Source: Rikenellaceae bacterium UBA1749
Lineage (GTDB): Bacteria > Bacteroidota > Bacteroidia > Bacteroidales > Rikenellaceae
NCBI GenBank assembly: GCA_002315675.1
Contig: DCHP01000030.1
Location: 1-13,486 of the forward strand
DNA length: 13,486 nt
Direction of reading: 5' to 3'
The notes under the pieces are model-generated. The model ran no database searches, was not told the DNA's origin, and worked only from the letters and a program-made list of their open reading frames with translations. Shown here one piece after another: positions 1 through 8,609 of this stretch. The position numbers and the translations under genes were made by a program. Position 1 is the first letter of the stretch. Each line of letters starts with the position of its first letter.

Positions 1-192
1 AAAAATTTTAAGTGTCAAACTCCCGTTTTTTGCCCTACTGAATAGTTACGATTTGTCAATAATTTTTGTCTTTGTTATGGTATTTCTTTAATAACTTTAA
101 GTGCTGTTATTTGTAATATGGTATAATTTTTCAGCCCATCAATATGGTTGACAAGTATATAAATGTATCAACCAGACGGAATATGCTAACAA
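1..192. other. AT-rich non-coding leader, no gene seen
   Basis: I find no convincing coding frame here. The stretch is very AT-rich. TTTG-containing hexamers occur near 50-60 and 110, but none is spaced like a clean TAnnTTTG/TTTG promoter, so the GH26 start site cannot be placed from sequence. A 6-bp inverted repeat (GGTTGA at 146-151 and TCAACC at 168-173, 16-nt spacer) might be a weak operator but could easily be chance. The promoter of the GH26 gene must lie here or inside the following repeat element. Confidence 0.5.
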
Positions 193-292
193 TGAGTCCA
201 CTTTAAAAAGTCCAAAAATTGAGAAACGCCCCCATTTCAGAGGCCTGTAGCGGATATAAAAACCTTAAACGATACTTATTAAAGTGGACTCA
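193..292 (+). mobile_element. MITE-like element, copy 1 (100 bp)
   Basis: The element starts with TGAGTCCACTTTAA (193-206) and ends with TTAAAGTGGACTCA (279-292), a perfect 14-bp terminal inverted repeat. It is flanked on both sides by ACAA (189-192 and 293-296), which fits a 4-bp target-site duplication. There is no room for a transposase, so this is a non-autonomous miniature element. It closely matches copy 3 (about 6 differences) and one half of copy 2. Its right end lies 14 nt before the GH26 start codon, so any transcript of that gene crosses the element or begins in it. The parent transposase family is not identified. Confidence 0.85.
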
Positions 293-306
293 ACAATTTT
301 TTTGTC

Positions 307-1287
307 ATGAAACTTCATTATCTACTAATGTGCATTTTGGGTGTGACTATGATGAGCGCATGCAGTAATCATCCAGTGCCTGTCAATGCTGATGCAACAA
401 AGGAAGCGAAAGAACTTCTGTCTGAACTCTACAAGTCAGTGGATGAAGGCAAAATAATCTCTGGTCTTCATCATCGTGGAGGAACCTATGATCTTGACAG
501 GATTGACTCTGCCTCGCATAAGGAACCCATTGTCTGGGGTGGAGAACTGGCATGGGATGGAAGCAAAACAATTGAGGAAGCCGTTGAAGCATATAAATCA
601 GGGCATATTATTACATTGATGTGGCACGCTCCCCGTCCTTTTGACAAGGGGCCGGTATCATGGAGAGGACATACACTTGGAAAATTCTCTGATGCACAGT
701 GGAATGAATTGATGACAGAAGGAAGTGAAATGTATAATCTCTGGCTTGCTCAGATTGATTCAATTGCGGTGAATTTCCTCTGTCCACTAAAGCAAGAGAA
801 TATACCTGTTCTCTGGAGACCATATCATGAAATGAATGGTGAATGGTTCTGGTGGGGATATCGTGAAGGAGAAAATGGTTTTCCTGAACTCTACAGGCGA
901 ATGTGGAAAAGATATGTCAATTATCACCATCTGGATAATATTCTCTGGGTTTGGAATGCAAATGGGCCGCGGGATATACCAGGAGACTCGGCAAAGGCGT
1001 ACGATCTTTTCTATCCAGGAAATGATTATGTTGATGTCCTTGCTACAGATATTTACAACCATGACTGGAAACAGAGTCATCACGACGACTTGCTTAAACT
1101 CGGTAACGGGAAACTGATAGCACTTGGAGAAATAGGGAACCTGCCATCTGCAGCAGATCTTGATAATATGAATAAATATGCCTGGTTTATGCTATGGAAT
1201 GGATTTACTGCGGATAAATACAATTCGCTGGATGATATAAGGGAAGTCTTCAACCGCCCTAATACAATCTCCTTGCCTGCTCAGTAA
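307..1287 (+). CDS. GH26 glycoside hydrolase lipoprotein (beta-mannanase type)
   Basis: This 326-aa protein has a lipoprotein signal (lipobox MSAC, lipidated Cys19), so it should sit on the outer membrane or periplasmic face. The rest is one GH26 (beta/alpha)8 domain of near-standard length. The diagnostic motif RPYHEMNGEWFWWG lies at 171-184, with Glu175 as general acid/base. ALGEIG at 272-277 supplies the nucleophile Glu275. WHAPRPF (106-112) and the ILWVWNAN strand (212-219) are also typical. GH26 enzymes are retaining hydrolases, mostly endo-beta-1,4-mannanases; a few act on other beta-glycans, so mannan is likely but not certain. No separate binding module is visible. The start was chosen because it gives a complete signal peptide; the leader is T-rich with no Shine-Dalgarno. 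The gene is single and convergent with pflA. Confidence 0.9.
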   Translation: MKLHYLLMCILGVTMMSACSNHPVPVNADATKEAKELLSELYKSVDEGKIISGLHHRGGTYDLDRIDSASHKEPIVWGGELAWDGSKTIEEAVEAYKSGHIITLMWHAPRPFDKGPVSWRGHTLGKFSDAQWNELMTEGSEMYNLWLAQIDSIAVNFLCPLKQENIPVLWRPYHEMNGEWFWWGYREGENGFPELYRRMWKRYVNYHHLDNILWVWNANGPRDIPGDSAKAYDLFYPGNDYVDVLATDIYNHDWKQSHHDDLLKLGNGKLIALGEIGNLPSAADLDNMNKYAWFMLWNGFTADKYNSLDDIREVFNRPNTISLPAQ

Positions 1288-1311
1288 CGCCAGTCTCGAT
1301 ATATCCAATAT

Positions 1312-1452
1312 CCGTTGCAGGTATTTTTTTCTCCGTTGTCAGGCATCATTTATCCTCCGCCAGGTGTTCGCTACCACATTGTCAGGTGTCTCATCTTTGT
1401 CGTAAGGTATTTGCTACCCGTTGTCCGAAGTTTGTTCTATGATGTCAGGCTG
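1312..1452. repeat. Degenerate tandem repeat, about 22-nt period
   Basis: About seven imperfect units follow each other, each built around CCGTTGTCAGGT followed by a T/C-rich tail. Units begin near 1312, 1333, 1357, 1378, 1399, 1418 and 1441, and lengths vary from 19 to 24 nt. The array fills the whole gap between the convergent GH26 and pflA genes and runs into the last codons of pflA. Read on the plus strand it gives a repeated 7-8-residue hydrophobic pattern (VVRYLLP-like), a by-product rather than a protein. It is too degenerate and has no unique spacers, so it is not a CRISPR array. Confidence 0.6.
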
Positions 1453-2184
1453 CTAATTCACAGCAATGGAAAGGATACTGCGAAATATACCACGGGCCTT
1501 TTCGATTGCTTCCAAAGATAATGGTGGAATGTCTTCAAGACGATATTTGATTCCAAGTTCCTTGTATTTGTATACACCCATTGTATGATATGGAAGAAGT
1601 TCGACACGCTTGATTACTGGATACTGACTGATGTGCCTTGCAACTTCCTTCAGTCTTTCAGTCTGGTCTGTATATCCGGGAACGACTACGTGGCGAATCC
1701 AGACAGGAATATTCCTCTGCTGAAGAATATCGAGAAATTTTTTGTTGTTGTCTCTTGTCTGTCCAGTGTAACTTCTGTGAAGTGAATCGTCAGTTGTCTT
1801 GATATCAAGAAGAACGATGTCAGTATTGTCAAGTACACTTGGCGTGTAATGGTCAATAATAGCACCGGATGTATCAAGAGCTGTATGTATGCCGTTCAGA
1901 TGACATAATCTGAAAAATTCAGCGGCAAATTCACCCTGCATTAGTGGCTCTCCGCCACTTAGTGTGACACCTCCGTTTTTTATGTAATTCCTGTATCTTA
2001 ATACCCGGGACAGAAGTTCTTCTGGTGTTATTTCGAACCTTACTTTTGCAGAAGGATTCCACGTGTCAGGATTGTGACAGAAGGCGCATCTTAGGGGACA
2101 TCCCTGTAGGAATGAAACAAATCGGACCCCTGGCCCGTCTACCGTGCCAAAGGTCTCGATTGAATGTATGCGTCCTATAATCAC
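1453..2184 (-). CDS. pflA: Pyruvate formate-lyase activating enzyme
   Basis: This 243-aa radical SAM protein installs the glycyl radical on PflB. The N-terminus reads GRIHSIETFGTVDGPGVRF, the family signature, and the [4Fe-4S]-binding CxxxCxxC is at Cys29, Cys33 and Cys36. The SAM-binding GGE motif lies in GGVTLSGGEP (71-80). Length is normal for a short PflA without an extra ferredoxin domain. The start codon is GTG (2182-2184). I keep it because the family consensus begins right there and no nearby in-frame ATG fits better. The gene starts 64 nt after the pflB stop with no terminator between them, so the two are probably co-transcribed. It acts in the cytoplasm under anaerobic conditions because the cluster is oxygen-sensitive. 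Its 3' end runs into the degenerate repeat. Confidence 0.95.
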   Translation of the reverse strand: MIIGRIHSIETFGTVDGPGVRFVSFLQGCPLRCAFCHNPDTWNPSAKVRFEITPEELLSRVLRYRNYIKNGGVTLSGGEPLMQGEFAAEFFRLCHLNGIHTALDTSGAIIDHYTPSVLDNTDIVLLDIKTTDDSLHRSYTGQTRDNNKKFLDILQQRNIPVWIRHVVVPGYTDQTERLKEVARHISQYPVIKRVELLPYHTMGVYKYKELGIKYRLEDIPPLSLEAIEKARGIFRSILSIAVN

Positions 2185-2248
2185 TGAATTTCTAAAGAAA
2201 AGTATTTCGTTTTAATGATTATGGTAATATTTAGCCTCTGTCTGAAGA

Positions 2249-4489
2249 CTACATGGATTCGTTTATGGTTCTTGATATAACATCAAGCTGCTGCTCTTTT
2301 GTAAGCTTGATAAAGTTTACAGCGTAGCCGGAAACTCTGATCGTCAGTTGAGGGTATTTCTCAGGGTGATTCATTGCATCGATAAGAAGGTCTTTGTCAA
2401 ATACATTGACATTCAGATGGTGGCCTCCATCAGGAGTAAAATATCCTTCAAGCAGACTTATCAGGTTAGCGACTTTTTCTTCAGATGTCTTTCCAAGTGT
2501 TGAAGGAGTTATTCCGAAAGTAAATGAAATTCCGTCATGAGAATGTTCAAAAGGAAGCTTTGATACAGAAGAAAGTGCTGCAACAGCACCATTTGTATCA
2601 CGACCATTCATAGGGTTTGCACCAGGTGCAAAAGGAACTCCTGCCGGACGCCCATCAGGTGTCGCTCCTGTACGCTTGCCGTATACGACATTGGACGTAA
2701 TGGTAAGAATGGACTGAGTTGGAATTGATTCCCTGTATGTCAGATGACGTCTCATGAATTCCATGAATTTTTCGGAAATCATCATTGCAAGATTATCTGT
2801 AGCATCGCAGTCGTTTCCAAATGGGGTATATGGTTCACCTTCGTTTTCAAATCCCGTAGCCAGACCTCTATCATCACGGATGATACGTACTTTGCCGAAT
2901 TTGATTGCGGCGAGTGAGTCTGCTACAACAGAAAGACCTGCAATACCTGATGCGCTGATTCTTTCAACATCGGCATCATGAAGCGCCATTTCAAATGCTT
3001 CATAATCATATTTATCATGCATGTAATGAATAATATGTAGAGCGTTGCTGTAGACTTTTGCCAGCCATCGCATCATATTCTCATATTTTTCCATTACCTC
3101 TTCATATTCCAGATAGTCTCCGGTGATTGGAACGAATTTTGGAGAAATCTGTTCTCCGGTAATTTCATCGCGACCACCATTGATAGCATAAAGAAGACAT
3201 TTTGCAAGGTTCGCACGTGCTCCGAAGAACTGCATCTGTTTACCAATCTTCATTGGAGATACGCAACACGCAATTCCATAATCGTCACCAAAATCAACTC
3301 TCATCTGATCGTCATTCTCGTACTGGATAGCAGATGTCTTGATTGAAATCTTGGCGCAGTATTTTTTCCATCCTTCAGGAAGTCTGCTGGACCAGAGAAT
3401 AGTAAGGTTTGGTTCTGGAGCAGGTCCTAGGTTCTCGAGTGTATGAAGCATTCTGAAGCAAGTCTTGGTAACTAGTGTTCTGCCATCGACACCCATACCA
3501 CCTTCAGATGCGGTTACCCATACTGGGTCTCCAGAGAACAGATCATTATATTCAGGTGTACGCAGGAAACGTACGATTCGTAATTTGATGACCATCTGGT
3601 CAATCAGTTCCTGAGCTTCAGATTCTGTCAGAGTGCCATTTTGAAGGTCCTTTTCAATATAAATATCAAGGAATGTGGATATCCTGCCGATTGACATTGC
3701 GGCTCCATCTTGATCCTTTACAGCTGCAAGATAACCGAAATATACAAACTGGACAGCTTCCCTGGCATTCTGGGCAGGCCGTGTAACATCAAATCCGTAT
3801 GATGCGCACATCTTTGCAAAATCGTTCAGTGCTGTAATCTGTTCACTGATTTCCTCACGCATACGTATGACTTTTTCATTCATATCGTGAAGTTCCAGGC
3901 GTTCAAGTTCCCGTTTTTTAGCTGATATCAGATCTTTGACACCATATAGGGCAATTCTACGATAGTCGCCAATGATTCGTCCACGTCCGTAAGCATCAGG
4001 AAGACCTGTTATTATGTGTGAGTGACGTGCGGCACGTATGTCTGGAGTGTATGCTGAGAAAACCCCTTCGTTGTGTGTCTTACGGTATTTTGAATATATT
4101 TCTTTTGTTGCCGGATCCAGTTTGTAGCCAAAGGATTCCAGAGCGGTTTCTACCATACGGATACCGCCACGAGGAAAAATACCTCTTTTAAGAGGAGCGT
4201 CTGTCTGCAGGCCGACGATAACCTCATTATCCTTGTCTATATAACCTGGACCATAAGTTGTTACTGTTTGAGGTAACTTTGTTTCGGCATCAACAACGCC
4301 TTTTTCTCTTTCTACCTCAAATAGCCTTTTAAGTGTTTCCCAAACTTTTAATGTTTTTTCTGTTGGTCCTACAAGAAACGACTCATCACCTTCATATGGA
4401 GTATAGTTTTTCTGGATGAAGTCGCGAACATTGATTTCTCTCTTCCAGGTAAGGCCCTGGAAGTCATTTCTGTCTTTATTTAATTTCAT
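2249..4489 (-). CDS. pflB: Formate C-acetyltransferase (pyruvate formate-lyase)
   Basis: This 746-aa cytoplasmic glycyl-radical enzyme converts pyruvate and CoA to acetyl-CoA and formate. The adjacent catalytic cysteines are Cys408 and Cys409 in GIACCVSPM. The C-terminal radical loop RVSGYAVNF places the radical on Gly721, followed by the conserved LTKEQQLDVISRT tail. Length and both signatures match true PFL rather than the glycerol- or choline-type lyases, which lack the Cys-Cys pair. The ATG start follows a short leader, and a promoter lies just upstream (4509-4541). The gene is followed by pflA in the same direction. A strong terminator (4601-4629) separates it from the upstream glycosidase genes, so it appears to be a distinct transcription unit. 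Nothing is missing or broken. Confidence 0.97.
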   Translation of the reverse strand: MKLNKDRNDFQGLTWKREINVRDFIQKNYTPYEGDESFLVGPTEKTLKVWETLKRLFEVEREKGVVDAETKLPQTVTTYGPGYIDKDNEVIVGLQTDAPLKRGIFPRGGIRMVETALESFGYKLDPATKEIYSKYRKTHNEGVFSAYTPDIRAARHSHIITGLPDAYGRGRIIGDYRRIALYGVKDLISAKKRELERLELHDMNEKVIRMREEISEQITALNDFAKMCASYGFDVTRPAQNAREAVQFVYFGYLAAVKDQDGAAMSIGRISTFLDIYIEKDLQNGTLTESEAQELIDQMVIKLRIVRFLRTPEYNDLFSGDPVWVTASEGGMGVDGRTLVTKTCFRMLHTLENLGPAPEPNLTILWSSRLPEGWKKYCAKISIKTSAIQYENDDQMRVDFGDDYGIACCVSPMKIGKQMQFFGARANLAKCLLYAINGGRDEITGEQISPKFVPITGDYLEYEEVMEKYENMMRWLAKVYSNALHIIHYMHDKYDYEAFEMALHDADVERISASGIAGLSVVADSLAAIKFGKVRIIRDDRGLATGFENEGEPYTPFGNDCDATDNLAMMISEKFMEFMRRHLTYRESIPTQSILTITSNVVYGKRTGATPDGRPAGVPFAPGANPMNGRDTNGAVAALSSVSKLPFEHSHDGISFTFGITPSTLGKTSEEKVANLISLLEGYFTPDGGHHLNVNVFDKDLLIDAMNHPEKYPQLTIRVSGYAVNFIKLTKEQQLDVISRTINESM

Positions 4490-4508
4490 ACCTTGATTTT
4501 TGAGGGTG

Positions 4509-4541
4509 CAAAGGTACGGTTTTTATGCTTATTAACCAAAG
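4509..4541 (-). promoter_or_regulatory. Bacteroidetes-type promoter of pflBA
   Basis: On the minus strand the -7 element TACCTTTG (4509-4516) matches the Bacteroidetes consensus TAnnTTTG exactly. A -33-like TTTG lies at 4537-4540 with a 20-nt spacer. The predicted start would leave a short leader of roughly 15 nt before the pflB ATG. No obvious operator was recognised nearby. Confidence 0.75.
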
Positions 4542-4600
4542 GTCTTTTGTTTTCTCTTATATCTTTCCAGAATTGATCGTAATCAATAATAAAATAGAAA

Positions 4601-4629
4601 AGCCATTCCTTCATGTAGAAGGAATGGCT
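4601..4629 (-). terminator. Rho-independent terminator after the GH29 gene
   Basis: A perfect 12-bp stem (AGCCATTCCTTC 4601-4612 with GAAGGAATGGCT 4618-4629) closes a 5-nt loop. On the minus strand it is followed by TTTTCTATTTT, so it should end transcripts of the GH97-GH29 unit. It lies about 30 nt after the GH29 stop and upstream of the pflB promoter. Confidence 0.9.
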
Positions 4630-4657
4630 ATGAAGATTGTTTGCTATGTGTAAGAAG

Positions 4658-6406
4658 TTAGAACAGCTGGAATTCCTTGATTCCTGTCTGGGATGAACCT
4701 CCGGATATTCTAAGACGCCATTTCCTTGCCTTGATTGGGGTTGAAAATGTAGTTTCCCATTCGCTTCCATTTGCCAATTGTGTATAGGAAGCGGCAGTTT
4801 TCCATTTTGAGTTATGCTCATATTCAATATATGCATTTGCAATATTTGATGCAGGTATGACTTTGAAACTTGAAACTTCTTTATCTTCTTCAAGGTCAAC
4901 TTCCAGTTCTCCACAATCATCATATATGGCAATACCTTCATTTGAAGTGAAATGTATGTTATGGCCATAAACGGACGAAGAATCATAGTCCTTTCGTCTT
5001 CCCAAAATCCATCTTGTCCTTGGATCGTCATCGTTTGCACATTCAGGATTATGCATGTATATGTCACTCAACGAGCTGGATGCCTTGATTTTCTTGTTGT
5101 ATGCAAGAGATCCAGATGTAGAAAATGGTGGTATCAGGGCTATTTTGTCAGCCTCTGATTTCATATCAAGTCTGATAACTACATTCGAAGCTCCTTTTGC
5201 GCTTTCAGGTATGGAGAAGAAGATAGTGTCCTCACTAATTCTTGTCTTGACATCTTCTCCGTTTGATAGCAGGTATGCTTTATCGAAGTCTATTTCAGAT
5301 GTATATGGAAGAGCAATATCAGAACCTTCTTGCAGAATCAGATTGACAGTCTTGTCTTTTCTTGTGGATACATACGAAACTGTCGGTTTCCATGGTCCGC
5401 CTTTGGTACCATATATTGCTCCGTCATTCTGTTTTATCCATTTGCCAACCAGTTTCAGAGTGTCTATGAAATTTTCATGAATAACGCCAAGTGAGTCGGG
5501 TGAAACATTCATGAGAAGATTTCCGTTTCCACCGACAGAACCAGCGACCTGCCAGATCAGATTCTTTGATGGATGTGGTTGTGCCCAATATGAAATAGAC
5601 CAGCCTGCTGTTGCAGATAATGTGCATGATTCCCAAGGCACGTCCCCGTATCCTCCTATAAACTGTTCAGGAGTGGCATACATACCCATACTTCCTACGT
5701 ATGCATGACTTTCGTTTGGATGAAGGGGATACAGGCGGTTGTTTATTATTATATCCGGCTGAAGTTCCCGGCAGTAATCGAAAATTGACTGAGGGTCAGC
5801 AGCTGCTGGATTGCCTTCATAGTCAAACCATAGGAGGTCAATTTTCCCATAATTGGTAAGAAGTTCCTTGAGCTCGCCTTTCATCTTTTCCATATAAAGA
5901 TGATTCAGAGTCTTATGATTGCAAGTTGAGTCGTTCCATTCATTTACCGAGAAATACCATCCCAGTCTCATTCCACGTCTATGAGCAGCTTCCGCAAGCT
6001 GGGCGCAGACATCTTTCCCGTACGGAGAATTCATGATGTTATGGGAATTTACCTTGGAGTCCCAAAGACAATAACCATCATGGTGTTTTGCTGTAAGCAC
6101 CATATATTTCATTCCAGTATTCTCTGCTACTGAAATCCATTTGTCTGCATCAAAATCAACAGGATTGAAACGTTGTGCCAACCTGTCGTATTTTTCCGGA
6201 CCATAGGAAGATCTTGACCAGCTGATTTCAAACCCTTCCAGGGTAGAAATCCCCCAATGGATGAACATACCGAATTTTGCATCTTTCCACCATGCAAGCT
6301 CTTTGTCAAAGTTTGTCTGTGGTTTGTTTTGGCCTGGGTTGGTACAGGAAATAATCAACAAACCGACAGTTATTGAAAATAATAACAGGGTAAATGTCTT
6401 TTTCAT
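4658..6406 (-). CDS. GH29 alpha-L-fucosidase lipoprotein with C-terminal F5/8-type domain
   Basis: This 582-aa protein has a lipoprotein signal peptide (lipidated Cys21). The GH29 catalytic barrel covers about 33-340. It opens with WWKDAKFGMFIHWG and includes TAKHHDGYCLWDS (105-117) and LLWFDYEG (191-198), where Asp195 is the expected nucleophile. Glu259 in PWESC and Glu247 in PEQF are candidate acid/base residues; I cannot tell which from sequence. After a linking beta domain, residues from about 440 to the end resemble a coagulation factor 5/8 (CBM32-like) sugar-binding sandwich. The enzyme should release alpha-linked L-fucose from plant or host glycans by retention. It follows the GH97 gene by 60 nt in the same direction and ends in a strong terminator, so the two look co-transcribed. 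Confidence 0.93.
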   Translation of the reverse strand: MKKTFTLLLFSITVGLLIISCTNPGQNKPQTNFDKELAWWKDAKFGMFIHWGISTLEGFEISWSRSSYGPEKYDRLAQRFNPVDFDADKWISVAENTGMKYMVLTAKHHDGYCLWDSKVNSHNIMNSPYGKDVCAQLAEAAHRRGMRLGWYFSVNEWNDSTCNHKTLNHLYMEKMKGELKELLTNYGKIDLLWFDYEGNPAAADPQSIFDYCRELQPDIIINNRLYPLHPNESHAYVGSMGMYATPEQFIGGYGDVPWESCTLSATAGWSISYWAQPHPSKNLIWQVAGSVGGNGNLLMNVSPDSLGVIHENFIDTLKLVGKWIKQNDGAIYGTKGGPWKPTVSYVSTRKDKTVNLILQEGSDIALPYTSEIDFDKAYLLSNGEDVKTRISEDTIFFSIPESAKGASNVVIRLDMKSEADKIALIPPFSTSGSLAYNKKIKASSSLSDIYMHNPECANDDDPRTRWILGRRKDYDSSSVYGHNIHFTSNEGIAIYDDCGELEVDLEEDKEVSSFKVIPASNIANAYIEYEHNSKWKTAASYTQLANGSEWETTFSTPIKARKWRLRISGGSSQTGIKEFQLF

Positions 6407-6466
6407 AATTAAGTCTTGTTAATATTTGAGTCTTGAAATAATATTTTCAGGAAAATATGCGAATCT

Positions 6467-8476
6467 TTAATCAACTGGGCTAAGACTCGCAGCAAAACCG
6501 CCATTTGGGGCAAGATGGATGTCTATTGTACTTTCAGAGAAGACACAATTTTCAACCTTGTCAATATGATTAAGATTACTACCAGAATCCATGGCATCTT
6601 TGTAAAGCACCATTGAGTATTTGCCTTCACCCAGGAATTTCAGTGGAACCGATAAATCACGGGAATCACTGTTTCCTATAGCTCCCATATACCATTTGTC
6701 TCCTTTCCTGCGGGCAATGACAAGATACTTGTCAACTTCGGCAAGTATGACATGACTTTCATCCCATGCGGTTGGGATTTCTTTTATAAAATCAAATCCA
6801 GTTTCTTCTCTATATGCTTCTGGTGCATCTGATACAAGTTGAAGTCCGCTCTCAAGTGCAAGATACATTGCAAGACTATGGGCACGAGTGGATGTTGTAG
6901 TAGGATGGTCGAATACAGGTGAGAAATCCTCTCTACGAACGGCTCTGAAACTTCCGAGGTGATAGTCGGAAGGACCGGCAAGTGTACGGGTGAATGCAAC
7001 ATCAAGATCATGTTCAGATCCAATGATATCACCACTGTATTCCTTTCCCCACTTGTAACACTCGTAGTTCTTGGTGTTCTCTCTTGTAAGTTCGCACGGA
7101 TATGTTCTGTTAAGCCCGGATGGCTTGCTTGCCCCATGGAACTGGATGTGGAGATGGTGCTTCATCGCAAGTTCCAGAACTTTTTTCTGGAAATCAATCA
7201 TCTCTTCGTCATCACGGTCCATGTAATCCACCATCATCCCTCGGATTCCCCATTTGTTGAATTGACTGAATGTCTCTTCAATGTTCTGGTTCAGGGTTTT
7301 CCAATGAACCCATACACGAAGGCCGACACCATTGTCATTTGCATACTTGCTTATTGATTCAATGTCAAAATCCTTGTATGGTCTTGAAGTGTCATCAGAG
7401 TCCTGAGGAACTCCTGTTCTGCTGTTTTCATTGTAATACCAGCATATCTCATTACCATCTTCTTTAACAATTCCTGTGATGGAATGATATTCGATTTTGT
7501 TATCCGCGCAGAAATCTATGTAATACCTGTTGATATTCTGGTTTATGGTGTTGATATCTCCTTTCTTAAGATTCTCAGGTGCCTGGTAACAATTCCACCA
7601 TGGCCAGGTTGATAACCCGGGTTCCAGCCATGAAAGATCCTTCTCCTTGCACGGATCTGCCAGTGTTGTTATTACATTGGATTCCAGTATGGTACCAATA
7701 CTGTTCGAGACCTGAAATACACGCCATGGGGAGCGTCTGGGCAGTTCGCCTGTTACGCACAATCCGGAGTTGTCATGCCTTGGGGAGAGAATTCCCTTCA
7801 GCGTTGCGTTTTCAGTTGTCAGCATCATACCTGCATAATCAACAACGTTTGATTCAGTTATAGCCATATATTCTCCGGTTGGAAATGATATCAGTGCAGG
7901 CATATCAAAAAGTATACTATCATTTAATGATTCCAGTTCCTTTGTAGTGTAGTAATTCTCATGACTGCTGGTAAAATTCGGAAGGGACATGGCTTTTACT
8001 ACAGGATTGTCCGGAATCTTCAGATCCATAACTTCTTTTTTGATTTCAAGCTGACTAATGTCCTTTTGCCGAGGAATGTAGAAACGATATGCCACTGCAT
8101 CATTGAATGCCCGAAGGAATAATTCGACCTTCCGTCCGGTTTCGTCCTCCAAATACAGGTGGGCTTCGTTACTTTCACTACGTATATGACTTGCTTTCCC
8201 GGATACCAGATCATAATCATCTATGATATTGTTTCTTTCGCAGTGGGAAATGATGACATTGTCTCCAAAATATCCGTCTGAGAATTCAATTCCAACAGGA
8301 GAATTCTCAATCACTTTCTTTGATTTGAAGGAAAGTGATATTGTTGTTTTTCCCTCGTTTGCATTAAGGGTAAACGCTATGTTTCCGTCCGGAGAGTAGA
8401 TAGTCTCTTTGGTTGAACGACATCCACACAAAAGAATGGAAACTGCAGAAAGTAGAAGGATGGACTTGATTTTCAT
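6467..8476 (-). CDS. GH97 glycoside hydrolase lipoprotein (retaining, alpha-galactosidase-like)
   Basis: This 669-aa protein starts with a lipoprotein signal (lipobox LCGC, Cys19). It has the full GH97 layout: an N-terminal beta-sandwich (about 25-280), the catalytic barrel (about 285-560, with LSTWPWWNCYQ near 288) and a C-terminal beta domain. The barrel motif GMMVDYMDRDD (413-423) offers Asp417 as a nucleophile. FHGASKPSG (446-454) has Gly448 where SusB-type inverting alpha-glucosidases carry a Glu base. From family knowledge this combination marks the retaining branch, whose characterised member is an alpha-galactosidase. The exact sugar is inference. The C-terminal region (WDE, ARRKGDKWYMGAIGN, PLKFLGEGKY) is standard. 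It is the first gene of a two-gene unit with GH29 and is divergent from the GtaA-like gene. Confidence 0.92.
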   Translation of the reverse strand: MKIKSILLLSAVSILLCGCRSTKETIYSPDGNIAFTLNANEGKTTISLSFKSKKVIENSPVGIEFSDGYFGDNVIISHCERNNIIDDYDLVSGKASHIRSESNEAHLYLEDETGRKVELFLRAFNDAVAYRFYIPRQKDISQLEIKKEVMDLKIPDNPVVKAMSLPNFTSSHENYYTTKELESLNDSILFDMPALISFPTGEYMAITESNVVDYAGMMLTTENATLKGILSPRHDNSGLCVTGELPRRSPWRVFQVSNSIGTILESNVITTLADPCKEKDLSWLEPGLSTWPWWNCYQAPENLKKGDINTINQNINRYYIDFCADNKIEYHSITGIVKEDGNEICWYYNENSRTGVPQDSDDTSRPYKDFDIESISKYANDNGVGLRVWVHWKTLNQNIEETFSQFNKWGIRGMMVDYMDRDDEEMIDFQKKVLELAMKHHLHIQFHGASKPSGLNRTYPCELTRENTKNYECYKWGKEYSGDIIGSEHDLDVAFTRTLAGPSDYHLGSFRAVRREDFSPVFDHPTTTSTRAHSLAMYLALESGLQLVSDAPEAYREETGFDFIKEIPTAWDESHVILAEVDKYLVIARRKGDKWYMGAIGNSDSRDLSVPLKFLGEGKYSMVLYKDAMDSGSNLNHIDKVENCVFSESTIDIHLAPNGGFAASLSPVD

Positions 8477-8512
8477 TTTCTTTTCTCGTAATCAGAATAA
8501 TAGAGCATTTTT

Positions 8513-8546
8513 CAAAGTTACGAATTAATATTTTACCAGCCCCCAA
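8513..8546 (-). promoter_or_regulatory. Bacteroidetes-type promoter of the GH97-GH29 unit
   Basis: The minus strand carries TAACTTTG at 8513-8520, a full match to the -7 consensus TAnnTTTG, about 36 nt before the GH97 ATG. A TTGG at 8543-8546 could be the -33 element, although the spacer of about 22 nt is slightly long. MITE copy 2 begins about 65 nt further upstream and does not overlap these elements. Confidence 0.6.
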
Positions 8547-8609
8547 TAATAACCGATATGTGACAAATATGTGACATTTTTCATGGTAGTTTTTCGATTT
8601 TATAAAGTA

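Noticed and set aside
146..173. Inverted repeat GGTTGA...TCAACC as an operator
   Set aside because: Six-bp arms with a 16-nt gap are expected by chance in a region this AT-rich, and no regulator gene is nearby.
836..1117. Second plus-strand frame inside the GH26 gene
   Set aside because: It shadows the catalytic region of GH26, which is conserved in the other frame.
1312..1452. CRISPR array
   Set aside because: Units are imperfect, 19-24 nt long, contiguous, and lack unique spacers; no cas gene is present.
1315..1521. Small plus-strand protein with repeated VVRYLLP-like units
   Set aside because: It is the translation of the degenerate tandem repeat and runs into pflA on the opposite strand; no initiation signals.
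4486..5067. Minus-strand open frame of 193 codons overlapping the end of the GH29 gene and touching the pflB start
   Set aside because: It runs antiparallel in frame to well-conserved GH29 F5/8-domain sequence, crosses the terminator hairpin at 4601-4629, and its translation resembles no family I know.
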